NCBI GenBank assembly: GCA_037783545.1
Contig: JBBELK010001008.1
Span: forward strand, 1-64,000
From: Henricia sp. BOLD:AAB3569
Lineage: Eukaryota > Echinodermata > Asteroidea > Spinulosida > Echinasteridae
Length of the DNA: 64,000 nucleotides
Direction: 5' to 3'
Shown: piece by piece, positions 1-10,614 of the stretch
Numbering within the stretch: the first letter of the stretch is position 1
Layout: every line of letters begins with the position of its first letter
Notes under the pieces: model-generated
The model's input: only the letters and a program-made list of their open reading frames with translations
What the model was told of the DNA's origin: nothing
Database searches by the model: none
Made by a program: the position numbers and the translations under genes

Positions 1-2655
1 TTTCCCTGCAATTTCCCGGCGAAAGTCTGTCAATTTTTTTGGACAAGTGCGCAATATAGAGTGTTAGGAGCATGCAAAATTTGAAGTTCGTCGGAAAATT
101 TTTCGACCTCCAAATTTGCCGACGTTTGGACCACACTTTTACCAAAATCCCGTCCCAAACTGGGCCGTATCTACGACAGTCCGAAGTACTGAGCATGCGC
201 ACGAATCAGGAGTACACCAAAGAGGTGTGTACAGACAGCCACAGGTTGCGGGAGCATCCAGGAAGCCCCAACCCCTTGTTTTCCTAAACTTTGAAATTTC
301 TCTGCAATTTCCCGGCGAAAGTCTGTCAATTTTTTAGGACAAGTGCGCAATATAGAGTGTTAGGAGCATGCAAAATTTGAAGTTCGTCGGAAAAATTTTC
401 GACCTCAAAATTTGCCGACGTTTGGACCACACTTTGACCAAAATCCCGTCCCAAACTGGGCCGTATCTACGACAGTCCGAAGTACTGAGCATGCGCACGA
501 ATCAGGAGTACACCAAAGAGGTGTGTACAGACAGCCACAGGTTGCGGGAGCATCCAGGAAGCCCCAACCCCTTTTTTTCCTAAACTTTGAAATTTCTGTG
601 CAATTTCCCGGCGAAAGTCTGTCAATTTTTTAGGACAAGTGCGCAATATAGAGTGTTAGGAGCATGCAAAATTTGAAGTTCGTCGGAAAATTTTCGACCT
701 CCAAATTTGCCGACGTTTGGACCACACTTTGACCAAAATCCCGTCCCAAACTGGGCCGTATCTACGACAGTCCGAAGTACTGAGCATGCGCACGAATCAG
801 GAGTACACCAAAGAGGTGTGTACAGACAGCCACAGGTTGCGGGAGCATCCAGGAAGCCCCAACCCCTTTTTTTCCTAAACTTTTAAATTTCTCTGCAATT
901 TCCCGGCGAAAGTCTGTCAATTTTTTAGGACAAGTGCGCAATATAGAGTGTTAGGAGCATGCAAAATTTGAAGTTCGTCGGAAAATTTTTCGACCTCCAA
1001 ATTTGCCGACGTTTGGACCACACTTTGACCAAAATCCCGTCCCAAACTGGGCCGTATCTACGACAGTCCGAAGTACTGAGCATGCGCACGAATCAGGAGT
1101 ACACCAAAGAGGTGTGTACAGACAGTCACAGGTTGCGGGAGCATCCAGGAATCCCCAACCCCCTTTTTTTTCCTAAACTTTGAAATTTCTCAGCAATTTC
1201 CCGGCGAAAGTCTGTAAATTTTTTAGGACAAGTGCGCAATATAGAGTGTTAGGAGCATGCAAAATTTGAAGTTCGTCGGAAAATTTTTCGACCTCCAAAT
1301 TTGCCGACGTTTGGACCACACTTTGACCAAAATCCCGTCCCAAACTGGGCCGTATCTACGACAGTCCGAAGTACTGAGCATGCGCACGAATCAGGAGTAC
1401 ACCAAAGAGGTGTGTAGAGACAGCCACAGGTTGCGGGAGCATCCAGGAAGCCCCAACCCCTTTTTTTCCTAAACTTTGACATTTCTCTGCAATTTCCCGG
1501 CGAAAGTCTGTCAATTTTTTAGGACAAGTGCGCAATATAGAGTGTTAGGAGCATGCAAAATTTGAACTTCGTTGGAAAATTTTTCGACCTCCAAATTTGC
1601 CGACGTTTGGACCACACTTTGACCAAAATCCCGTCCCAAACTGGGCCGTATCTACGACAGTCCGAAGTACTGAGCATGCGCACGAATCAGGAGTACACCA
1701 AAGAGGTGTGTACAGACAGCCACAGGTTGCGGGAGCATCCAGGAAGCCCCAACCCCTTGTTTTCCTAAACTTTTAAATTTCTCTGCAATTTCCCGGCGAA
1801 AGTCTGTCAATTTTTTAGGACAAGTGCGCAATATAGAGTGTTAGGAGCATGCAAAATTGAAGTTCGTCGGAAAATTTTTCGACCTCCAAATTTGCCGACG
1901 TTTGGACCACACTTTGACCAAAATCCCGTCCCAAACTGGGCCGTATCTACGACAGTCCGAAGTACTGAGCATGCGCACGAAACAGGAGTACACCAAAGAG
2001 GTGTGTACAGACAGCCACAGGTTGCGGGAGCATCCAGGAAGCCCCAACCCCTTTTTTTCCTAAACTTTGAAATTTCTCTGCAATTTCCCCGGCGAAAGTC
2101 TGTCAATTTTTTAGGACAAGTGCGCAATATAGAGTGTTAGGAGCATGCAAAATTTGAAGTTCATCGGAAAATTTTTCGACCTCCAAATTTGCCGACGTTT
2201 GGACCACACTTTGACCAAAATCCCGTCCCAAACTGGGCCGTATCTACGACAGTCCGAAGTACTGAGCATGCGCACGAATCAGGAGTACACCAAAGAGGTG
2301 TGTACAGACAGCCACAGGTTGCGGGAGCATCCAGGAAGCCCCAACCCCTTTTTTTTCCTAAACTTTTAAATTTCTCTGCAATTTCCCGGCGAAAGTCTGT
2401 CAATTTTTTAGGACAAGTGCGCAATATAGAGTGTTAGGAGCATGCAAAATTTGAAGTTCGTCGGAAAATTTTTCGACCTCCAAATTTGCCGACGTTTGGA
2501 CCACACTTTGACCAAAATCCCGTCCCAAACTGGGCCGTATCTACGACAGTCCGAAGTACTGAGCATGCGCACGAATCAGGAGTACACCAAAGAGGTGTGT
2601 ACAGACAGTCACAGGTTGCGGGAGCATCCAGGAATCCCCAACCCTTTTTTTCCTA
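1..2655 (+). repeat. Satellite family A, about 296-bp tandem monomers
   Basis: The unit beginning GCATGCAAAATTTG recurs at 70, 366, 662, 957, 1255, 1551, 1847, 2143 and 2440, giving spacings of 296, 296, 295, 298, 296, 296, 296 and 297 bp. The first 69 bases are the tail of another copy. Copies differ by only a few substitutions and by one-base changes in the T-runs around GGAAAATTTTTCG and CCCCTTTTTTTCC. The period is not a multiple of three, so no frame stays open beyond about 106 codons and the short frames here are chance. The family has its own middle segment (GTACTGAGCATGCGCACG, then AGTACACC-AAAGA-GGTGT) not found in family B. I see no gene in this stretch. The array clearly continues left of the window. 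Confidence 0.97.
214..228 (+). other. Inverted repeat in the family A monomer (ACACC-AAAGA-GGTGT)
   Basis: Perfect 5-bp arms ACACC (214-218) and GGTGT (224-228) around a 5-base spacer, repeated once in every A unit. The right arm in its context AGGTGTG resembles a T-box half-site, but the match is short and may be coincidence. Family B has TACACC at the equivalent place without the GGTGT partner, so the hairpin is specific to A. Confidence 0.5.
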
Positions 2656-2739
2656 AACTTCTGAAATTTCTCCTGCAATTTCCCAGTCGAAAAGTCTGTC
2701 AATTTTGCTATGACAAGTGCGGAATATATACAGTTTGGA
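2440..2739 (+). repeat. Hybrid A/B junction monomer
   Basis: This 300-bp unit, GCATGC at 2440 to the base before GCATGC at 2740, carries A-type sequence through the middle segment and the CCCCAACCC run (about 2636-2645). It then becomes a patchwork: CTTCTGAAATTTCTCCTGC, then AGTCGAAAAGTCTG, then AATTTTGCTATGACAAG. These mix A features (CTGCAATTTCCC, GTCTGTC) with B features (CTGAAATTTCTCC, TGACAAGTGCGGAATATATAC). From 2740 onward the sequence is B. The switch falls in the half of the unit where A and B are most alike and keeps the repeat register, so it looks like homology-guided exchange or gradual divergence, not an insertion. Confidence 0.85.
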
Positions 2740-2835
2740 GCATGCAAAATTTGAAGTTGGTTGGAAAATTCCTTGATTTCCAAATTTGCCGGCATTTGGG
2801 ACACACTTTGACCTAATTCCCGTCACAATCTGGGG

Positions 2836-2842
2836 TGAGTCA
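2836..2842 (+). promoter_or_regulatory. TGAGTCA (AP-1-like heptamer), one per B monomer
   Basis: The heptamer TGAGTCA lies in GGGGTGAGTCAACGG of nearly every B unit; this is the first. It equals the consensus bound by Fos/Jun-type bZIP dimers. A few units have lost it, for example those with GGTAAGTC near 51908 and 53000 and GAGTTAACG near 46130. Family A lacks it. Repetition of one chance match over 200 times is expected in a satellite, so function is not implied. Confidence 0.35.
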
Positions 2843-2848
2843 ACGGCC

Positions 2849-2860
2849 GTACAAATGTAC
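2849..2860 (+). other. GTACAAATGTAC inverted repeat, one per B monomer
   Basis: The arms GTACA and TGTAC are perfect inverted repeats separated by AA. From 12.4 kb to 31 kb many B2 units carry GTACAATAGTAC instead, which keeps only the outer GTAC arms. The alternative form is a useful marker of sub-lineage within zone B2. Confidence 0.6.
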
Positions 2861-2892
2861 ACCAGCGCGGCGCAGGGTCTCCCAACAGCCAC

Positions 2893-2908
2893 GGTTAGGG
2901 GAATAACC
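2893..2908 (+). other. GGTTA-GGGGAA-TAACC hairpin, one per B monomer
   Basis: GGTTA (2893-2897) and TAACC (2904-2908) are perfect 5-bp inverted arms around GGGGAA. The common variant AGGGAAATAACC changes only the loop, so the stem survives in the main sub-lineages. Exceptions are the units with CACAATTAGG (13.28 and 31.28 kb) and CACGGGTAGG (50.04 and 56.08 kb), where the left arm is altered. The embedded TTAGGG is a single copy and not a telomere repeat. Confidence 0.5.
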
Positions 2909-2940
2909 ACGTAGCCGAGCTCCGTTTTCCCTAAACTCTG

Positions 2941-2980
2941 AAATTTCTCCGTCATTTCCCAGCGAAAATCTGTCAATTTT
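2941..2980 (+). other. Helically spaced A/T tracts in the conserved half of the unit
   Basis: Short tracts AAATTT, ATTT, AAAAT and AATTTT follow one another with centres about 12, 11.5 and 10.5 bp apart, close to one helical turn, which is the arrangement known to give intrinsic curvature. The same spacing is present in family A (AAATTT, AATTT, AAA, AATTTTTT). It is one of the parts conserved between the two families. Curvature is inferred, not measured. Confidence 0.45.
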
Positions 2981-3139
2981 GCATGACAAGTGCGGAATAT
3001 ATACAGTTTGGAGCATGCAAAATTGGAAGTTGGTTGGAAAATTCCTTGATTTCCAAATTTGCCGGCATTTGGGACACACTTTGACCTAATTCCCGTCACA
3101 ATCTGGGGTGAGTCAACGGCCGTACAAATGTACACCAGC

Positions 3140-6100
3140 GCGGCGCAGGGTGTCCCAACAGCCATGGTTAGGGGAATAACCACGTAGCCGAGCTCCGTTT
3201 TCCCTAAACTCTGAAATTTCTCCGTCATTTCCCAGCGAAAATCTGTCAATTTTGCATGACAAGTGCGGAATTTATACAGTTTGGAGCATGCAAAATTTGA
3301 AGTTGGTTGGAAAATTCCTTGATTTCCAAATTTGCCGGCATTTGGGACACACTTTGACCTAATTCCCGTCACAATCTGGGGTGAGTCAACGGCCGTACAA
3401 ATGTACACCAGCGCGGCGCAGGGTGTCCCAACAGCCACGGTTAGGGGAATAACCACGTAGCCGAGCTCCGTTTTTCCTAAACTCTGAAATTTCTCCGTCA
3501 TTTCCCAGCGAAAATCTGTCAATTTTGCATGACAAGTGCGGAATATATACAGTTTGGAGCATGCAAAATTTGAAGTTGGTTGGAAAATTCCTTGATTTCC
3601 AAATTTGCCGGCATTTGGGACACACTTTGACCTAATTCCCGTTACAATCTGGGGTGAGTCAACGGCCGTACAAATGTACACCAGCGCAGCGCAGGGTGTC
3701 CCAACAGCCACGGTTAGGGGAATAACCACGTAGCCGAGCTCCGTTTTCCCTAAACTCTGAAATTTCTCCGTCATTTCCCAGCGAAAATCTGTCAATTTTG
3801 CATGGCAAGTGCGGAATATATACAGTTTGGAGCATGCAAAATTTGAAGTTGGTTGGAAAATTCCTTGATTTCCAAATTTGCCGGCATTTGGGACACACTT
3901 TGACCTAATTCCCGTCACAATCTGGGGTGAGTCAACGGCCGTACAAATGTACACCAGCGCGGCGCAGGGTGTCCCAACAGCCACGGTTAGGGGAATAACC
4001 ACGTAGCCGAGCTCCGTTTTCCCTAAACTCTGAAATTTCTCCGTCATTTCCCAGCGAAAATCTGTCAATTTTGCATGACAAGTGCGGAATATATACAGTT
4101 TGGAGCATGCAAAATTTGAAGTTGGTTGGAAAATTCCTTGATTTCCAAATTTGCCGGCATTTGGGACACACTTTGACCTAATTCCCGTCACAATCTGGGG
4201 TGAGTCAACGGCCGTACAAATGTACACCAGCGCGGCGCAGGGTGTCCCAACAGCCACGGTTAGGGGAATAACCACGTAGCCGAGCTCCGTTTTCCCTAAA
4301 CTCTGAAATTTCTCCGTCATTTCCCAACGAAAATCTGTCAATTTTGCATGACAAGTGCGGAATATATACAGTTTGGAGCATGCAAAATTTGAAGTTGGTT
4401 GGAAAATTCCTTGATTTCCAAATTTGCCGGCATTTGGGACACACTTTGACCTAATTCCCGTCACAATCTGGGGTGAGTCAACGGCCGTACAAATGTACAC
4501 CAGCGCGGCGCAGGGTGTCCCAACAGCCACGGTTAGGGGAATAACCACGTAGCCGAGCTCCGTTTTCCCCTAAACTCTGAAATTTCTCCGTCATTTCCCA
4601 ACGAAAATCTGTCAATTTTGCATGACAAGTGCGGAATATATACAGTTTGGAGCATGCAAAATTTGAAGTTGGTTGGAAAATTCCTTGATTTCCAAATTTG
4701 CCGGCATTTGGGGACACACTTTGACCTAATTCCCGTCACAATCTGGGGTGAGTCAACGGCCGTACAAATGTACACCAGCGCGGCGCAGGGTGTCCCAACA
4801 GCCACGGTTAGGGGAATAACCACGTAGCCGAGCTCCGTTTTCCCTAAACTCTGAAATTTCTCCGTCATTTCCCAACGAAAATCTGTCAATTTTGCATGAC
4901 AAGTGCGGAATATATACAGTTTGGAGCATGCAAAATTTGAAGTTGGTTGGAAAATTCCTTGATTTCCAAATTTGCCGGCATTTGGGACACACTTTGACCT
5001 AATTCCCGTCACAATCTGGGGTGAGTCAACGGCCGTACAAATGTACACCAGCGCGGCGCAGGGTGTCCCAACAGCCATGGTTAGGGGAATAACCACGTAG
5101 CCGAGCTCCGTTTTCCCTAAACTCTGAAATTTCTCCGTCATTTCCCAGCGAAAATCTGTCAATTTTGCATGACAAGTGCGGAATTTATACAGTTTGGAGC
5201 ATGCAAAATTTGAAGTTGGTTGGAAAATTCCTTGATTTCCAAATTTGCCGGCATTTGGGACACACTTTGACCTAATTCCCGTCACAATCTGGGGTGAGTC
5301 AACGGCCGTACAAATGTACACCAGCGCGGCGCAGGGTGTCCCAACAGCCACGGTTAGGGGAATAACCACGTAGCCGAGCTCCGTTTTTCCTAAACTCTGA
5401 AATTTCTCCGTCATTTCCCAGCGAAAATCTGTCAATTTTGCATGACAAGTGCGAAATATATACAGTTTGGAGCATGCAAAATTTGAAGTTGGTTGGAAAA
5501 TTCCTTGATTTCCAAATTTGCCGACATTTGGGACACACTTTGACCTAATTCCCGTTACAATCTGGGGTGAGTCAACGGCCGTACAAATGTACACCAGCGC
5601 AGCGCAGGGTGTCCCAACAGCCACGGTTAGGGGAATAACCACGTAGCCGAGCTCCGTTTTCCCTAAACTCTGAAATTTCTCCGTCATTTCCCAGCGAAAA
5701 TCTGTCAATTTTGCATGGCAAGTGCGGAATATATACAGTTTGGAGCATGCAAAATTTGAAGTTGGTTGGAAAATTCCTTGATTTCCAAATTTGCCGGCAT
5801 TTGGGACACACTTTGACCTAATTCCCGTCACAATCTGGGGTGAGTCAACGGCCGTACAAATGTACACCAGCGCGGCGCAGGGTGTCCCAACAGCCACGGT
5901 TAGGGGAATAACCACGTAGCCGAGCTCCGTTTTCCCTAAACTCTGAAATTTCTCCGTCATTTCCCAGCGAAAATCTGTCAATTTTGCATGACAAGTGCGG
6001 AATATATACAGTTTGGAGCATGCAAAATTTGAAGTTGGTTGGAAAATTCCTTGATTTCCAAATTTGCCGGCATTTGGGACACACTTTGACCTAATTCCCG

Positions 6101-6253
6101 TCACAATCTGGGGTGAGTCAACGGCCGTACAAATGTACACCAGCGCGGCGCAGGGTGTCCCAACAGCCACGGTTAGGGGAATAACCACGTAGCCGAGCTC
6201 CGTTTTCCCTAAACTCTGAAATTTCTCCGTCATTTCCCAACGAAAATCTGTCA
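3140..6253 (+). repeat. Seven-monomer duplication in zone B1 (offset 1,913 bp)
   Basis: Private variants recur 1,913 bp apart: GCCATGG at 3162 and 5075, GGAATTTATAC near 3269 and 5182, CGTTTTTCC near 3469 and 5382, CCCGTTAC near 3639 and 5552, GCATGGCAAG at 3800 and 5713, and CCCAACG near 4324 and 6237. Seven times 273 is 1,911, and the two extra bases match the inserted C (about 4567) and G (about 4708) between the copies. Copy-specific changes (GTGCGAAATA near 5452; CCGACATTT near 5521) show the copies have begun to diverge. Confidence 0.8.
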
Positions 6254-9200
6254 ATTTTGCATGACAAGTGCGGAATATATACAGTTTGGAGCATGCAAAA
6301 TTTGAAGTTGGTTGGAAAATTCCTTGATTTCCAAATTTGCCGGCATTTGGGACACACTTTGACCTAATTCCCGTCACAATCTGGGGTGAGTCAACGGCCG
6401 TACAAATGTACACCAGCGCAGCGGAGGGTGTCCCAACAGCCACGGTTAGGGGAATAACCACGTAGCCGAGCTCCGTTTTCCCTAAACTCTGAAATTTCTC
6501 CGTCATTTCCCAGCGAAAATCTGTCAATTTTGCATGACAAGTGCGGAATATACCAGTTTGGAGCATGCAAAATTTGAAGTTGGTTGGAAAATTCCTTGAT
6601 TTCCAAATTTGCCGGCATTTGGGACACACTTTGACCTAATTCCCGTCACAATCTGGGGTGAGTCAACGGCCGTACAAATGTACACCAGCGCGGCGCAGGG
6701 TGTCCCAACAGCCACGGTTAGGGGAATAACCACGTAGCCGAGCTCCGTTTTCCCTAAACTCTGAAATTTCTCAATCATTTCCCAGCGAAAATCTGTCAAT
6801 TTTGCATGACAAGTGCGGAATATATACAGTTTGGAGCATGCAAAATTTGAAGTTGGTTGGAAAATTCCTTGATTTCCAAATTTGCCGGCATTTGGGACAC
6901 ACTTTGACCTAATTCCCGTCACAATCTGGGGTGAGTCAACGGCCGTACAAATGTACACCAGCGCGGCGCAGGGTGTCCCAACAGCCACGGTTAGGGGAAT
7001 AACCACGTAGCCGAGCTCCGTTTTCCCTAAACTCTGAAATTTCTCCGTCATTTCCCAGCGAAAATCTGTCAATTTTGCATGACAAGTGCGGAATATATAC
7101 AGTTTGGAGCATGCAAAATTTGAAGTTGGTTGGAAAATTCCTTGATTTCCAAATTTGCCGGCATTTGGGACACACTTTGACCTAATTCCCGTCACAATCT
7201 GGGGTGAGTCAACGGCCGTACAAATGTACACCAGCGCGGCGCAGGGTGTCCCAACAGCCACGGTTAGGGGAATAACCACGTAGCCGAGCTCCGTTTTCCC
7301 TAAACTCTGAAATTTCTCCGTCATTTCCCAACGAAAATCTGTCAATTTTGCATGACAAGTGCGGAATATATACAGTTTGGAGCATGCAAAATTTGAAGTT
7401 GGTTGGAAAATTCCTTGATTTCCAAATTTGCCGGCATTTGGGACACACTTTGACCTAATTCCCGTCACAATCTGGGGTGAGTCAACGGCCGTACAAATGT
7501 ACACCAGCGCAGCGCAGGGTGTCCCAACAGCCACGGTTAGGGGAATAACCACGTAGCCGAGCTCCGTTTTCCCTAAACTCTGAAATTTCTCGGTCATTTC
7601 CCAGCGAAAATCTGTCAATTTTGCATGACAAGTGCGGAATATATACAGTTTGGAGCATGCAAAATTTGAAGTTGGTTGGAAAATTCCTTGATTTCCAAAT
7701 TTGCCGGCATTTGGGATACACTTTGACCTAATTCCCGTCACAATCTGGGGTGAGTCAACGGCCGTACAAATGTACACCAGCGCGGCGCAGGGTCTCCCAA
7801 CAGCCACGGTTAGGGGAATAACCACGTAGCCGAGCTCCGTTTTCCCTAAACTCTGAAATTTCTCCGTCATTTCCCAGCGAAAATCTGTCAATTTTGCATG
7901 ACAAGTGCGGAATATATACAGTTTGGAGCATGCAAAATTGGAAGTTGGTTGGAAAATTCCTTGATTTCCAAATTTGCCGGCATTTGGGGACACACTTTGA
8001 CCTAATTCCCGTCACAATCTGGGGTGAGTCAACGGCCGTACAAATGTACACCAGCGCGGCGCAGGGTGTCCCAACAGCCACGGTTAGGGGAATAACCACG
8101 TAGCCGAGCTCCGTTTTCCCTAAACTCTGAAATTTCTCCGTCATTTCCCAGCGAAAATCTGTCAATTTTGCATGACAAGTGCGGAATTTATACAGTTTGG
8201 AGCATGCAAAATTTGAAGTTGGTTGGAAAATTCCTTGATTTCCAAATTTGCCGGCATTTGGGACACACTTTGACCTAATTCCCGTCACAATCTGGGGTGA
8301 GTCAACGGCCGTACAAATGTACACCAGCGCGGCGCAGGGTGTCCCAACAGCCACGGTTAGGGGAATAACCACGTAGCCGAGCTCCGTTTTCCCTGAACTC
8401 TGAAATTTCTCCTCATTTCCCAGCGAAAATCTTTCAATTTTGCATGACAAGTGCGGAATATATACAGTTTGGAGCATGCAAAATTTGAAGTTGGTTGGAA
8501 AATTCCTTGATTTCCAAATTTGCCGGCATTTGGGACACACTTTGACCTAATTCCCGTCACAATCTGGGGTGAGTCAACGGCCGTACAAATGTACACCAGC
8601 GCGGCGCAGGGTGTCCCAACAGCCACGGTTAGGGGAATAACCACGTAGCCGAGCTCCGTTTTCCCCTAAACTCTGAAATTTCTCCGTCATTTCCCAGCGA
8701 AAATCTGTCAATTTTGCATGACAAGTGCGGAATATATACAGTTTGGAGCATGCAAAATTTGAAGTTGGTTGGAAAATTCTTTGATTTCCAAATTTGCCGG
8801 CATTTGGGACACACTTTGACCTAATTCCCGTCACAATCTGGGGTGAGTCAACGGCCGTACACATGTACACCAGCGCGGCGCAGGGTGTCCCAACAGCCAC
8901 GGTTAGGGGAATAACCACGTAGCCGAGCTCCGTTTTCCCTAAACTCTGAAATTTCTCCGTCATTTCCCAGCGAAAATCTGTCAATTTTGCATGACAAGTG
9001 CGGAATATATACAGTTTGGAGCATGCAAAATTTGAAGTTGGTTGGAAAATTCCTTGATTTCCAAATTTGCCGGCATTTGGGACACACTTTGACCTAATTC
9101 CCGTCACAATCTGGGGTGAGTCAACGGCCGTACAAATGTACACCAGCGCGGCGCAGGGTGTCCCAACAGCCACGGTTAGGGGAATAACCACGTAGCCGAG

Positions 9201-10586
9201 CTCCGTTTTCCCTAAACTCTGAAATTTCTCCGTCATTTCCCAGCGAAAATCTGTCAATTTTGCATGACAAGTGCGGAATATATACAGTTTGGAGCATGCA
9301 AAATTTGAAGTTGGTTGGAAAATTCCTTGATTTCCAAATTTGCCGGCATTTGGGACACACTTGCTTGACCTAATTCCCGTCACAATCTGGGGTGAGTCAA
9401 CGGCCGTACAAATGTACACCAGCGCGGCGCAGGGATGTCCCAACAGCCACGGTTAGGGGAATAACCACGTAGCCGAGCTCCGTTTTCCCTAAACTCTGAA
9501 ATTTCTCCGTCATTTCCCAGCGAAAATCTGTCAATTTTGCATGACAAGTGCGGAATATATACAGTTTGGAGCATGCAAAATTTGAAGTTGGTTGGAAAAT
9601 TCCTTGATTTCCAAATTTGCCGGCATTTGGGACACACTTTGACCTAATTCCCGTCACAATCTGGGGTGAGTCAACGGCCGTACAAATGTACACCAGCGCG
9701 GCGCAGGGTGTCCCAACAGCCACGGTTAGGGGACTAACCACGTAGCCGAGCTCCGTTTTCCCTAAACTCTGAAATTTCTCCGTCATTTCCCAGCAAAAAT
9801 CTGTCAATTTTGCATGACAAGTGCGGAATATATACAGTTTGGAGCATGCAAAATTTGAAGTTGGTTGGAAAATTCCTTGATTTCCAAATTTGCCGGCATT
9901 TGGGACACACTTTGACCTAATTCCCGTCACAATCTGGGGTGAGTCAACGGCCGTACAAATGTACACCAGCGCGGCGCAGGGTGTCCCAACAGCCACGGTT
10001 AGGGGAATAACCACGTAGCCGAGCTCCGTTTTCCCTAAACTCTGAAATTTCTCCGTCATTTCCCAGCGAAAATCTGTCAATTTTGCATGACAAGTGCGGA
10101 ATATATACAGTTTGGAGCATGCAAAATTTGAAGTTGGTTGGAAAATTCCTTGATTTCCAAATTTGCCGGCATTTGGGACACACTTTGACCTAATTCCCGT
10201 CACAATCTGGGGTGAGTCAACGGCCGTACAAATGTACACCAGCGCGGCGCATGGTGTCCCAACAGCCACGGTTAGGGGAATAACCACGTAGCCGAGCTCC
10301 GTTTTCCCTAAACTCTGAAATTTCTCCGTCATTTCCCAGCGAAAATCTGTCAATTTTGCATGACAAGTGCGGAATATATACAGTTTGGAGCATGCAAAAT
10401 TTGAAGTTGGTTGGAAAATTCCATGATTTCCAAATTTGCCGGCATTTGGGACACACTTTGACCTAATTCCCGTCACAATCTGGGGTGAGTCAACGGCCGT
10501 ACAAATGTACACCAGCGCGGCGCAGGATGTCCCAACAGCCACGGTTAGGGGAATAACCACGTAGCCGAGCTCCGTTTTCCCTAAAC

Positions 10587-10614
10587 TCTGAAATTTCTCC
10601 TCTGAAATTTCTCC
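10587..10614 (+). repeat. 14-bp tandem microduplication inside a B monomer
   Basis: TCTGAAATTTCTCC occurs at 10587-10600 and again immediately at 10601-10614, lengthening this unit to 287 bp. No other unit in the window has it. It breaks the open minus-strand frame. Replication slippage is the likely cause. Confidence 0.9.

Noticed and set aside
72..2442. Plus-strand frames of about 71-74 codons beginning MQNLKFVGK in family A
   Set aside because: They are the same 216-bp stretch of each A unit read once per copy, overlapped by equally open frames on both strands, with no coding signature.
2715..2745. TATA-box promoter (GGAATATATACAG) upstream of GCATGC
   Set aside because: A/T-rich hexamers of this sort are frequent, family A has only GCAATATAGAG there, and nothing downstream looks like a transcribed gene. 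Satellite transcription is possible but not shown by this motif.
2831..2842. 5' splice donor (GGGGTGAGT) in each B unit, with GGTAAGT in a few
   Set aside because: A consensus donor with no supported exon, no matching acceptor evidence and no transcript is not meaningful in a satellite.
2893..2908. Telomere repeat (TTAGGG within GGTTAGGGG)
   Set aside because: There is only one hexamer per 273 bp and never a tandem run of the hexamer, so this is a chance match.
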